Assembly (NCBI GenBank): GCA_036262095.1
Contig: DATAJQ010000110.1
Span: forward strand, 1-22,808
Origin: Terrimonas_A sp036262095
Lineage (GTDB): Bacteria; Bacteroidota; Bacteroidia; Chitinophagales; Chitinophagaceae
Length of the DNA: 22,808 bases
Direction of reading: 5' to 3'
Shown here: in pieces, positions 1 through 7,480 of the stretch
How positions within the stretch are numbered: position 1 is the stretch's first letter
Layout: each line of letters begins with the position of its first letter
Position numbers and translations under genes: made by a program
Notes under the pieces: model-generated
What the model was told of the DNA's origin: nothing
What the model saw: the letters and a program-made list of their open reading frames with translations, nothing else
Databases searched by the model: none

Positions 1-44
1 CCGCCTAAGCCCGCCCAGGGAATAGGGTGTACTATAAATGAAGA

Positions 45-72
45 GCCCGCCTTCGCTAAAGCTACGGCGGGC
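45..72. repeat. REP-like GC-rich palindrome
   Basis: GCCCGCC at 45-51 pairs with GGCGGGC at 66-72 around an imperfect inner stem with a GCTAAAGC core. GC-rich, G/C-biased sequence of the same flavour surrounds it (1-20 and 73-90). Short GC-rich palindromes of this look occur as dispersed extragenic repeats in many bacteria. Only one full unit is visible here, so dispersal is an inference. Confidence 0.4.
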
Positions 73-270
73 GGAGGCGGGGTTGGCGGTATCTCTATCG
101 AACACCTGATACCCCTACTCAATTTTTTTGATGAATTAAAAACTACATAATCTATTACTTATAAAAGATTAAACCTATAATACGGAGGTTTTGGCTTGTT
201 GCACGTCTTCATTTGTGCAACGGGACATTTTGCTCCTTTATTTCACAGAGTTCCTTTATATGGCTTCTGA

Positions 271-293
271 AAAGAGGAAATAAATTCCTCTTT
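271..293. terminator. Possible terminator hairpin downstream of the caspase operon
   Basis: AAAGAGGAA (271-279) and TTCCTCTTT (285-293) form a perfect 9-bp stem with a 5-nt loop. On the minus strand, the direction of the caspase operon, the stem ends in a short T-run. It lies about 215 bases beyond the end of the small frameshifted ORF. The T-tract is short, so this is only a plausible terminator. Confidence 0.4.
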
Positions 294-508
294 GTTTTGA
301 ACATATGCTTTCGAGACAAAAACCGACTAATAGAATTATCTAGCCTTTATGTAACCAGGAGATAAGTTAAGGCCACAATAATTATAACTGAATGATTATC
401 AATTAATTTATGAACTGTAACAACCTACCGTGCTGCAATCGGATTGTTTTTACAATTTCGGAATTTGATCCCGGAATTGAATTTACAACGCACTCCGCTT
501 TAACTTGG

Positions 509-701
509 CTAATCATCCGGCTGACTGCTCCCAGCGAGTCGGCCTTGGTAATATTTCACCCATCGCTTTAAATCTCCCTTATAAGCTTTTTGTCTATCCT
601 CATAATATGAAGAAAGTTCACCCATAAGTGCATACTCAAAAAAACACTACCTTTGGACAGTAATAGAAGTCCCTTAAAGATACTGGCGATTCCAATGGCA
701 T
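509..701 (-). pseudogene. Small ORF (about 63 aa) split by a frameshift at a T7 run
   Basis: Reading the minus strand from the ATG at 701 gives about 20 sensible codons, from MPLESPVSLRDFYY onward to KVVFF. The frame then stops at TGA just after a run of seven T (plus-strand A run near 637-643). Dropping one T continues without a stop through EYALMGELSSYYEDRQKAYK to the TAG at 509. The joined product would be about 63 aa, rich in Tyr, Lys and Arg, and I do not recognise it. It starts 13 bases beyond the stop of the 264-aa gene, so it looks like the third gene of the caspase operon. The break could be a true disruption, slippage at the homopolymer, or a sequencing indel. Confidence 0.4.
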
Positions 702-714
702 TGATTGTTTACAA

Positions 715-1509
715 TCATGTAAGTCCGGCGGTAGCCCTTTTCGTGTATTCCTTCCTGTTTTTGATGAATGGCAAATAGTGGTTGAATAAACCTGATCCAA
801 TCATTCTGTTACTTTTTTCAGACAATTTATTTAGATAGAGTTTTCTATATCGCACTATCTTATGCTTCGGATCAAAATGATTAATGAGCATTGCCACGAT
901 GGCTCCAAATACAAGAATTTTTTGCCGTATTTCTTTCTCTTTTGATAGAAATAATACACTCTCCAATTCCTTGATTAAATTCTCAAAGTGACTTTTTTCG
1001 CCTTTTAATGCTTGGCAAAATTCATTAAGGGTCATTACTCTAAAAGGAGTTACGGATTTTTCAAGTAGTGCTTCACCAATCATCCTTTGAAGCGATCGCT
1101 CTAAAATTCTAAAATCCCGAGATTCTTGTGTTTCAATAAATATCAAAAGTTGGGCACCTTTCTTTGTCTGAGCTATCGAAGAATATAAGCTCTTCATTCT
1201 GATGTATTCGATATTCGCCCAAAATTGAGAAAAGAGGTAGCATACATATTTTCTGTTTAAGGCAGCCGCATTATCATCAAATAAACTCTCTTTGGTAAAA
1301 ATTGAAAAATCCTCTTTAGCTAATGATACTATTTTCCCATATAATTCATCTGCCGATTTTAATATCGGTGCGATATTTTCAAGAAACTCTTTCCTTGCCG
1401 CTCTTTTATCACCTATCCATTTTTTTACTTCCGGATAAATGAATTTAACACCCTCCCACAGCACTACTCCACTTACTAATGAAACGATGCTTTGCAACCA
1501 GATACTCAT
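715..1509 (-). CDS. Membrane-anchored protein of unknown function
   Basis: This 264-aa protein begins with a hydrophobic segment at about residues 4-24 (LQSIVSLVSGVVLWEG), which is probably a single N-terminal transmembrane helix or anchor. The rest is mainly helical and charged, with a basic tail, and is likely cytoplasmic. I recognise no enzymatic motif or named family. It lies 227 bp downstream of the caspase-like gene on the same strand, with the frameshifted small ORF immediately after it. One possible role is a membrane-located partner or substrate of the caspase, which is inference from position only. The ATG at 1509 is the first start that keeps the whole hydrophobic segment. No strong Shine-Dalgarno motif is visible, which is common in Bacteroidota. 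Confidence 0.6.
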   Translation of the reverse strand: MSIWLQSIVSLVSGVVLWEGVKFIYPEVKKWIGDKRAARKEFLENIAPILKSADELYGKIVSLAKEDFSIFTKESLFDDNAAALNRKYVCYLFSQFWANIEYIRMKSLYSSIAQTKKGAQLLIFIETQESRDFRILERSLQRMIGEALLEKSVTPFRVMTLNEFCQALKGEKSHFENLIKELESVLFLSKEKEIRQKILVFGAIVAMLINHFDPKHKIVRYRKLYLNKLSEKSNRMIGSGLFNHYLPFIKNRKEYTKRATAGLT

Positions 1510-1736
1510 AAAAAATTATTTACTCTTCAAAATACATTTTCTTTTATAGGTCTCTTTCGTCCACCCTTTGCTGATTTAGATTAGTAAGAATATTTATCTG
1601 CAAGTTGATGACTCAAAATGATCAACGGACTTGAAGCGTTGAATCCGGTCTTTTTCTCATTTTTGAAACTGACAATAGCGGCACAGATACAAAACTTATT
1701 TTAAGGAGTAAGCCTTTCTACAGACTAATTACTTCG
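1510..1736. other. Gap between the caspase and membrane-protein genes
   Basis: This 227-bp AT-rich gap has no ORF worth calling and no clear hairpin terminator. I found no exact TAnnTTTG box on the minus strand, so the downstream gene may be read through from the caspase gene or use a promoter I cannot see. Confidence 0.4.
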
Positions 1737-3290
1737 TTATACGCCATTCAGATATTTAGGGTTTTGCTGACTAAGTTGCCTTATATCCTCGATAGATGAT
1801 TGAATCAATTCCATTGCTCCCATTAAGGCATATCGGGTAATTATTAGTTCACCCTTTCCGGTGTCTATAGTTAGCGAAGTTTTCCTGGAACTTATATATT
1901 CTATACTGCCTGTCATTCGATTGGCACTCAAATCTCCCCCTTCCGATTCCCTTAGATTTTCAAATTTACCGGCTAAATCATCAAAGTTCACTTTTCCAAT
2001 AATTGGAATAATCAGCTCATCAATTCCAATAGGAAAAATAGAGTCGAAATCTGCCGGCAAATCTTTTAATGGGATTAGTGGGTAAATTTCTCTTGTTATC
2101 ACAGCTAAGCTTGGGTTCCTTTCGTGTTGCCCCGCGCGTATGTAATACTTGAAATATTCCGTCTCCACATGGCCACCTTCATCTTGACAGTCATAACTAA
2201 TATCTCCATCTCTTAGTTTAAAAATGTCCTTTGTCTGTTCTACTATTTCGCCTATTTCCCCTTGGATTTCTTCAAAAAAGACTTTTTGAACAAACTGTTG
2301 TGTTGTTCGACTGATGAATTTCGGCGGCTTATAACCAGCAACAAAACCTTTGGCATCTTTGACTTTCGACTCGGAAATTTTCCGCAGATACATATTCTCA
2401 AATTGCAAATGGATATCCGGGAGTGAAACATCAACTTCGTCTTCAGGTAGTTCTCTTATTAAAAATTCGTTTGCCGCACTAATGCGGGCAAAGGGGGTTT
2501 GTTTGGCATATTTATCTTTTTGTTCCCGGATGAATTTGGGAATAGCTACGCTAAGATAATTTTGAAGGGAATTGCTTGTTATATATTTTTCTTTAACGAT
2601 GGATTTTTCATCTAGCCCCGACAATGCCCTGACTAAATGATAAGTCCAGATGCCGTGATTAATTATTCCACTGGATGATGATTTCTCACCAGGAGAGCAG
2701 GATAAATAAACCGCGTCATATTTACCTGTTCTAACAAAAGCAGCAAATTCCTTGTCAGTCATATCGGATATGATGTCGCGGTTATTCAGCGATTCGGTCA
2801 ACATGGTAGAGCAGCAATCTAGGAATATCAGTGACTGTTGACAACCTGACTTCTCCAGCGGATCAAATAAAATCTCCTTTAAAGAAACAGTTGTTTCAGA
2901 TAAATTAAAATGGTGGGAATCCCAACAGGTTAGGCGATTGTTACCATTTTGAAAAAAGCCATGTCCTGCATAGTAAAAAATAAATTGGTATTCATCTGAT
3001 AATTGTTGAATGGTATAAGGCAGGTCGTTTAGCAGTGTGTTTTGAACTGCGTCCTTCTCAATCCAATAAATAATATCTTCCTCCTTATAACCAAAATGAT
3101 CAATTAGCGTTTGTTTAAACGCATTTGCATCATTTCGTGCAAACCTCACATTAGGTATTTGAGGCTCGTTTCGATACTCCTCTATTGCAATAATAACAGC
3201 CAATCTCCTAGTAGCTTGTGGAATTTCCATATCTCGATGAATTAGTTGCAAAATTGCTCTTTTGGTAGCAAAAATGAGTAAAGCGAACAT
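1737..3290 (-). CDS. Caspase-like (peptidase C14 family) protease
   Basis: This is a predicted cysteine protease of the caspase/metacaspase fold. The N-terminal half carries the hallmarks: a first strand LAVIIAIEEY, the catalytic His in FIFYYAGHGF (about residue 110, counted from the ATG at 3290) and the catalytic Cys in LIFLDCCS (about residue 160). The C-terminal part of about 300 residues is not recognised and could be a sensor or partner-binding domain. The frame stays open to a TTG at 3314. I chose the ATG at 3290 because GGAG lies 8 nt upstream. A third candidate, the ATG at 3230, sits just before the caspase core. The gene is divergent from the XRE-Argonaute operon and leads a minus-strand unit with a membrane protein. 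Caspase-like proteases are known effectors in several bacterial immune systems, so a cell-suicide or effector role is plausible. The cleavage substrate cannot be read from sequence. Confidence 0.85.
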   Translation of the reverse strand: MFALLIFATKRAILQLIHRDMEIPQATRRLAVIIAIEEYRNEPQIPNVRFARNDANAFKQTLIDHFGYKEEDIIYWIEKDAVQNTLLNDLPYTIQQLSDEYQFIFYYAGHGFFQNGNNRLTCWDSHHFNLSETTVSLKEILFDPLEKSGCQQSLIFLDCCSTMLTESLNNRDIISDMTDKEFAAFVRTGKYDAVYLSCSPGEKSSSSGIINHGIWTYHLVRALSGLDEKSIVKEKYITSNSLQNYLSVAIPKFIREQKDKYAKQTPFARISAANEFLIRELPEDEVDVSLPDIHLQFENMYLRKISESKVKDAKGFVAGYKPPKFISRTTQQFVQKVFFEEIQGEIGEIVEQTKDIFKLRDGDISYDCQDEGGHVETEYFKYYIRAGQHERNPSLAVITREIYPLIPLKDLPADFDSIFPIGIDELIIPIIGKVNFDDLAGKFENLRESEGGDLSANRMTGSIEYISSRKTSLTIDTGKGELIITRYALMGAMELIQSSIEDIRQLSQQNPKYLNGV

Positions 3291-3373
3291 GGTAGGTACT
3301 CCAACAACTGACAAAGTGGATGATTTTTAACCCTATTTACATGTATACTTTTGGTATTCAGTGTGTTATTTGT

Positions 3374-3430
3374 GTTGATAAAAAAATCAACATGAGTTGA
3401 GTATCAACTCAACATTTTTGCTACATTTGG
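3374..3430 (+). promoter_or_regulatory. Promoter and likely XRE operator of the Argonaute operon
   Basis: A -7 box TACATTTG (3422-3429) matches the Bacteroidota consensus TAnnTTTG. A TTGA at 3397-3400 lies about 21 bases upstream, where the -33 element is expected. That element falls inside a perfect inverted repeat, GAGTTGA (3394-3400), GTA, TCAACTC (3404-3410). Further half-sites GTTGA (3374-3378), TCAAC (3387-3391) and TCAAC (3409-3413) surround it. The layout suits a dimeric helix-turn-helix repressor covering the -33 element, most simply the XRE protein encoded next. The -7 box ends 4 nt before the ATG, so the transcript may be leaderless. Confidence 0.65.
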
Positions 3431-3433
3431 CTT

Positions 3434-3775
3434 ATGAAAAAATCTTTTGGTCAAATATTGAAGGAAATTAGAAGGTCCAAAAACATTAGCCAGAGAGAAC
3501 TTGCTGTAAACGCAGGCGTTGATTTTACTTATATTAGTAAACTGGAAAATGACAGGTTACCGCCTCCTGCCGCTGATACCATCGCTAAACTTGCCGCGCA
3601 CTTAGATACGCCCGAAGAAGTTTTTTTTGCTGCTTCAGGTAAAATGAATAACGAGATCAGAGATGTGATTACCTCCAGCCCGGAAGCAATGAAGTTCCTG
3701 ACAGAAGCAACACAAATGCGGCTGACTGGCGCTGACTGGAATAAATTATTGGGAAACTTAAAGAAGTTAAAATGA
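3434..3775 (+). CDS. XRE-family helix-turn-helix transcriptional regulator
   Basis: This 113-aa protein has a Cro/C1-type helix-turn-helix over about residues 6-62 (FGQILKEIRRSKNISQRELA, then VDFTYISKLEND as the recognition region), followed by a short helical tail. It is the first gene of a compact five-gene operon. Its stop codon overlaps the start of the nuclease gene (ATGA at 3772-3775), implying translational coupling. Inverted repeats in its own promoter suggest autorepression, keeping the nuclease, Argonaute and metallopeptidase genes low until needed. The start is the first ATG after a well-placed -7 box. The family call is firm; the targets and the inducing signal are inferred. Confidence 0.9.
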   Translation: MKKSFGQILKEIRRSKNISQRELAVNAGVDFTYISKLENDRLPPPAADTIAKLAAHLDTPEEVFFAASGKMNNEIRDVITSSPEAMKFLTEATQMRLTGADWNKLLGNLKKLK

Positions 3776-4737
3776 ACCAACTTGATTTATTTGGTGCTTT
3801 TGAAGTCATTCCGGCGGCGGAACCTACATTGGTATTACCCAAAATTAGCTGGTCATATTCCAAGATGCAATTTTTCCGGGATTGCCCAAGAAAATACTAT
3901 TTCCATTACTATGGTAGCAAGAAGCGGACCGCGAAAGATGAAGCTCTAAAGGACGTCTTGATCGAATTAAGCAAGCTGTCCAATAAATATATGGTTCAGG
4001 GAAACCTAGTGCATCAACTGATCGGCATTTACTTTAAGAAGGCTCGGCTCGGCGAAATTTGGGATTTCAAACGTCTTTCGGGATTTGGAAGGAAAATCAT
4101 TGAAGAGACTATCCAGTTTAATGAAATTATCCAGAATGGCCAGACAGCTCCACAAGTAAAATTCCCTAAACCTATCATAAAGGAATTATTCTACAATACA
4201 ATAGCCAATACCGAATTACGAGATGAATTGATCAGGGTGGTTGATCTATGTTTACACAATTTCCTACAATCTTCATCCTATGAGCATCTCCGGGAAGGTG
4301 GAAAAAAGGACCTGGCAAAAATCGAAGGAGATACATCGTTTAAAATTCATGACCACCTTTCAGTTGATGGAAAAGTGGACATTGCGTTCTTAGACAATTC
4401 ACTCCTTAAAATAGCAGACTGGAAAACAGGAAAGAAAGCATTGGAGGATACAAGTCTGCAACTGCTTGTTTATGCGTTGTGGGCGGGGCAATTCAAAGAA
4501 TGGTCATTTGATCAGATTGAGATTGAAAAGGCATACCTGCAGGATGGCTCCTTGGAAAAACTGGAGTTTTCTGCCATCAATGTGGACAGGGCGAAAGCGA
4601 GAATATTGCAAGATGCAGAACTGCTCACCGAAATGGACGAATACGGGAAAAATTCTGTGAAGGATGCTTTTGCCTTGCACATTGGAAAAAACTGCAATAC
4701 CTGTCCGTATGAAACAATTTGTCATAAAAAAAGTTAA
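3772..4737 (+). CDS. Cas4/AddB-like PD-(D/E)XK nuclease with Fe-S cysteines
   Basis: This 321-aa protein resembles the RecB-like nuclease domain shared by Cas4 and AddB. In order it shows SYSKMQFFRDCPRKYYFHYY with C38; a GNLVH segment with H81; VDGKVD with D199 and D203; the catalytic IADWKTGKK with D216 and K218; a QLLVYA motif (Q230, Y234); and a C-terminal cluster, CNTCPYETIC (C308, C311, C317). C38 with the three C-terminal Cys matches the 4Fe-4S ligand pattern of Cas4/AddB, so an Fe-S-dependent DNA nuclease is expected. No helicase domain is fused. It overlaps the XRE gene by 4 bases and ends 2 bases before the Argonaute gene, so the two proteins probably work together, for example in making guides or degrading targets. 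That partnership is inferred. Confidence 0.88.
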   Translation: MNQLDLFGAFEVIPAAEPTLVLPKISWSYSKMQFFRDCPRKYYFHYYGSKKRTAKDEALKDVLIELSKLSNKYMVQGNLVHQLIGIYFKKARLGEIWDFKRLSGFGRKIIEETIQFNEIIQNGQTAPQVKFPKPIIKELFYNTIANTELRDELIRVVDLCLHNFLQSSSYEHLREGGKKDLAKIEGDTSFKIHDHLSVDGKVDIAFLDNSLLKIADWKTGKKALEDTSLQLLVYALWAGQFKEWSFDQIEIEKAYLQDGSLEKLEFSAINVDRAKARILQDAELLTEMDEYGKNSVKDAFALHIGKNCNTCPYETICHKKS

Positions 4738-4739
4738 CT

Positions 4740-7028
4740 ATGGATACGAATATCAGATTTGTTGAAAGGGGAAATGATCTTTTTCTCATTGGCAGGAAAG
4801 TTAGTGTTTCCAATGCTAGCCTTACCCATGATCAGCTACAATCGGTTTGCTCCATTCTCAAAAACCGAAGTATTGCTGCAACTCCCTTTGTCCAGGAGCA
4901 GCAGGCCTTCTTAATCATAGAGCACAGAGAGAACTTTAAAGAGACAACATTTGATCTGGACAGCGGAGATAACCGGACACAATTGTCAGTTACATTGAAA
5001 GCATCAAATGAAACAATTAAGTTTGAACTTCGTAATGAAAGAGATAGGAAAACAATAGAAGAACTCTATGCAAGACAAGTACAGATTAATATCGTAAAAA
5101 CGGAAGGATTAAGAATTATAAAGAAAAGCCCGAATGTATACTATGATAGAACGCCAATTTTATCTGAAGAGGATATGGATAACGACATTGTTGCCTATCA
5201 ACGGTTCTTTGTATTTACCGAATACTTTGAAAATCGGGGATTAGGTTTCGGTGTTGATGTGGGCACTTCTTACTTTACCAAACATTCCGTTGAGTATTAC
5301 TTTTCAACAGGTAGAGAAGAAAGATTTTATCAGTTAAAGGAGAGGCAGAGTACAGAGTACAAGGGGACCTTACTCTATAAAGGGCCTAATGGTCATTCAA
5401 GATGTTATTTCGACCGATATGACGGAAAGACGACCCTTTCAACAACCGATCCATTCACGTTTAAGGGGGAGCGATACCAGAATTCCTATGAGTATTTCAA
5501 GAAACTTTACCCGCATTTTGAAGTGCTACCAGATGATAACGTAGCCTACGTTTCATTCAAGGGAATGGGAACTCTTCCTGTACCGGCGAAGTTTCTGCAC
5601 TTGACAGTTGCGACAGACAATCTTACAGAAGATATCAATCAGCAGGATAAATATTCTGCGCAGCAAAAAAGAAATCTGATTGATGAATTCTGGAAAAGAG
5701 TTGGCAATCCCCTCGGCAACAATTACCAGAAATTACAACGGGAATATTATATGCCCATGCCTGGTGATGGAGGCATCTTTGATATGCCTGCTATTGTATA
5801 TGCAGACGGGCACGAGTTGCAGGCACCAAAATTCAAAAATGCCTATATCTACAAGAAATATTTTCTTCAGAAGTATCATCAACTGAAGGAATCGGGATGC
5901 TTTTATGTACCTCCAATGCTGGAAAGAGAGGTGCATTTTGTGCTTCCAGAATTTGTTTCCGATAAAAATGCTGAAGTGCTGATCAACGATTTGACAAGAG
6001 ATGTATCCCTGCTGACAAGGAAGAACATTGATCCGATTGACCACTACTATAAGAAAGGAGAGCATCTGAGTGCCTTATACGATTTAAAGAACAATTACCA
6101 AAAAGGAACTGTAGTATTTGTTTTTGACAACCATGATCCGGCTATCTATTATAATATCAGCCAGGAATTGCAGGGGTGGAAAATCATCCGGCTTACGGTG
6201 CAGGAATTAAAGAGAAAATTCAACAAACTTCAGCATTATCCAAGAGGGAAGAATCAGTGGGAGGCTTACATTTCGCTGAACTCTTTTAAAGTAGTTTCAG
6301 AATTGGGTTGCGCTCCATATATGTTCAAAGACAAGCTTCATTACGAAGCCCAGTTGGTCATTGATGTAAGTGAGAACTTTAATCATTTTGGTTTGGGGCT
6401 ACTCATTTACAAACAAGGGATGGCCTATCCTCTTTTTGACTATATAATTAAGCCCAACCCGGACGCCAAAAATGACCTGATCAATCCTCTGCTGTTAGAA
6501 AAATACCTAACGGAACTGCTTTCCAGATACCATGAGGAATTCAAGAAATATGATATCCGAAATCTCTTGGTTCTTCGGGATGGAAAAGAAAACCGAAGTG
6601 AGTATGAAGTGTTTAAAAAAGTAGTTGATTTTCTCAAGAGCGATAAAGGGCACTATAAACTGGACAGCAATTTTGACTTTTTGTTTATCGAGTACCATAA
6701 AAAGAGCATGAAAAGCATTCGTTTTTTCGAGTTTTACAAAGGAGAATTCAAAAATCCATTGGAAGGCTCATGGCTAAAAATAAATCGCTCCACAGCTATC
6801 CTGATGAATACCGGTGAAGGAACATTAACGCAAGGAACAGCAAGTCCGATACTGATAAAAAGCAACTACAAAACGGTTGACCTTTCAATAGTGCTTAGGG
6901 ATATTTTCCTGACTTCACAATTGAATTTTGGAAGCCCTAGAGTTGCTCAAAGGCTAACGTATCTTGCAAAAAAGATAGACAATCTGCTTAAAGAAAAAAG
7001 AGCCCAAGAGGTCATAAAAATAAAATAG
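4740..7028 (+). CDS. Long prokaryotic Argonaute-like protein, catalytic tetrad apparently degenerate
   Basis: The protein is 762 aa, typical of full-length prokaryotic Argonautes. The N-terminal half (about 1-400) would hold the N, linker and PAZ-like regions but is divergent. MID-like features appear at about 455-535: a Rossmann-type strand GTVVFVFDN and an N..SFKVVSELGCAPY segment like the family's conserved Lys-Gly region. PIWI covers about 538-757, with the first catalytic Asp in VIDVS (D542), RDG at 613-615 (D614) and a C-terminal block LTQGTASPI...LNFGSPRV. By my eye alignment the glutamate-finger position (about 578-581) has no Glu and the fourth position is K744 rather than Asp or His. 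It may therefore bind guide and target without cutting, leaving cutting to the adjacent nuclease. The ATG follows the nuclease stop by 2 bases. The family call is strong; inactivity is an inference. Confidence 0.85.
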   Translation: MDTNIRFVERGNDLFLIGRKVSVSNASLTHDQLQSVCSILKNRSIAATPFVQEQQAFLIIEHRENFKETTFDLDSGDNRTQLSVTLKASNETIKFELRNERDRKTIEELYARQVQINIVKTEGLRIIKKSPNVYYDRTPILSEEDMDNDIVAYQRFFVFTEYFENRGLGFGVDVGTSYFTKHSVEYYFSTGREERFYQLKERQSTEYKGTLLYKGPNGHSRCYFDRYDGKTTLSTTDPFTFKGERYQNSYEYFKKLYPHFEVLPDDNVAYVSFKGMGTLPVPAKFLHLTVATDNLTEDINQQDKYSAQQKRNLIDEFWKRVGNPLGNNYQKLQREYYMPMPGDGGIFDMPAIVYADGHELQAPKFKNAYIYKKYFLQKYHQLKESGCFYVPPMLEREVHFVLPEFVSDKNAEVLINDLTRDVSLLTRKNIDPIDHYYKKGEHLSALYDLKNNYQKGTVVFVFDNHDPAIYYNISQELQGWKIIRLTVQELKRKFNKLQHYPRGKNQWEAYISLNSFKVVSELGCAPYMFKDKLHYEAQLVIDVSENFNHFGLGLLIYKQGMAYPLFDYIIKPNPDAKNDLINPLLLEKYLTELLSRYHEEFKKYDIRNLLVLRDGKENRSEYEVFKKVVDFLKSDKGHYKLDSNFDFLFIEYHKKSMKSIRFFEFYKGEFKNPLEGSWLKINRSTAILMNTGEGTLTQGTASPILIKSNYKTVDLSIVLRDIFLTSQLNFGSPRVAQRLTYLAKKIDNLLKEKRAQEVIKIK

Positions 7029-7033
7029 ACATT

Positions 7034-7480
7034 ATGGATTCAAAGATGTTATCCATAAGGAGTTTTGAGAGAAATCAGACTTTGATCGCCATGATTAATA
7101 AGGTTATCACTCACTTAAGGCTAAAAGTGCATGGGATTAGCGATGATCTTGATTCAACAGAAATCTCGAACGCCAAAAATGTACTTATAAGATTTCTTGA
7201 ATCTATCAACAAAGCCTTTAAAGAAGACCCTCATGGAGCTAAAATCCTGAAGGGCGCGGATATGAGAGAGCGGAGTTTTATACGCAAGTACTTCGACGCC
7301 CGTAAAAAGCCAAAACAGTATAAGTCCCTTCTTTTCAAAAAATCTCCCAAAGAAGTGGTAAACTTATTGACTATTGGATCGGCTAACAATGATCAACTGA
7401 TTGAATCGCTGATTGATCTTAGAAGCCTGATCAACGAACATCTGGCGATTGATTTAAAGGACCTGGTTGGTGATATATGA
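7034..7480 (+). CDS. Small helical protein of unknown function in the Argonaute operon
   Basis: I do not recognise this 148-aa protein. It appears almost wholly helical, with a basic middle section around residues 78-105 (RERSFIRKYFDARKKPKQYK). It has no Cys cluster, no transmembrane segment and no catalytic motif that I can see. It starts 5 bases after the Argonaute stop and its TGA overlaps the ATG of the metallopeptidase gene (ATGATA at 7477). This tight coupling suggests it is made in fixed ratio with its neighbours. It could be an adaptor or inhibitor for the metallopeptidase or a nucleic-acid-binding accessory. An alternative start is the ATG at 7046. Confidence 0.75.
   Translation: MDSKMLSIRSFERNQTLIAMINKVITHLRLKVHGISDDLDSTEISNAKNVLIRFLESINKAFKEDPHGAKILKGADMRERSFIRKYFDARKKPKQYKSLLFKKSPKEVVNLLTIGSANNDQLIESLIDLRSLINEHLAIDLKDLVGDI

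Larger units (their letters stand above)
1..508. other. Gene-poor left edge of the window
   Basis: I see no convincing gene here. The first 90 bases are GC-rich and hold a palindrome, described separately. A possible terminator hairpin lies at 271-293. On the minus strand there is a 17-codon ORF (228 down to 175) preceded by a good AAGGAG motif. It contains an inverted repeat, GTTGCAC at 198-204 and GTGCAAC at 215-221. It may be a leader peptide, a gene remnant or chance. The remainder is AT-rich with stops in all frames. Confidence 0.5.

Noticed and set aside
175..228. 17-codon minus-strand ORF with a good AAGGAG motif
   Set aside because: Too short to support as a gene, with no family or neighbour it clearly serves. 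Mentioned within the gap entry only.
3291..3314. TTG start at 3314 for the caspase gene
   Set aside because: The ATG at 3290 has GGAG 8 nt upstream, and the extra eight residues add nothing recognisable.
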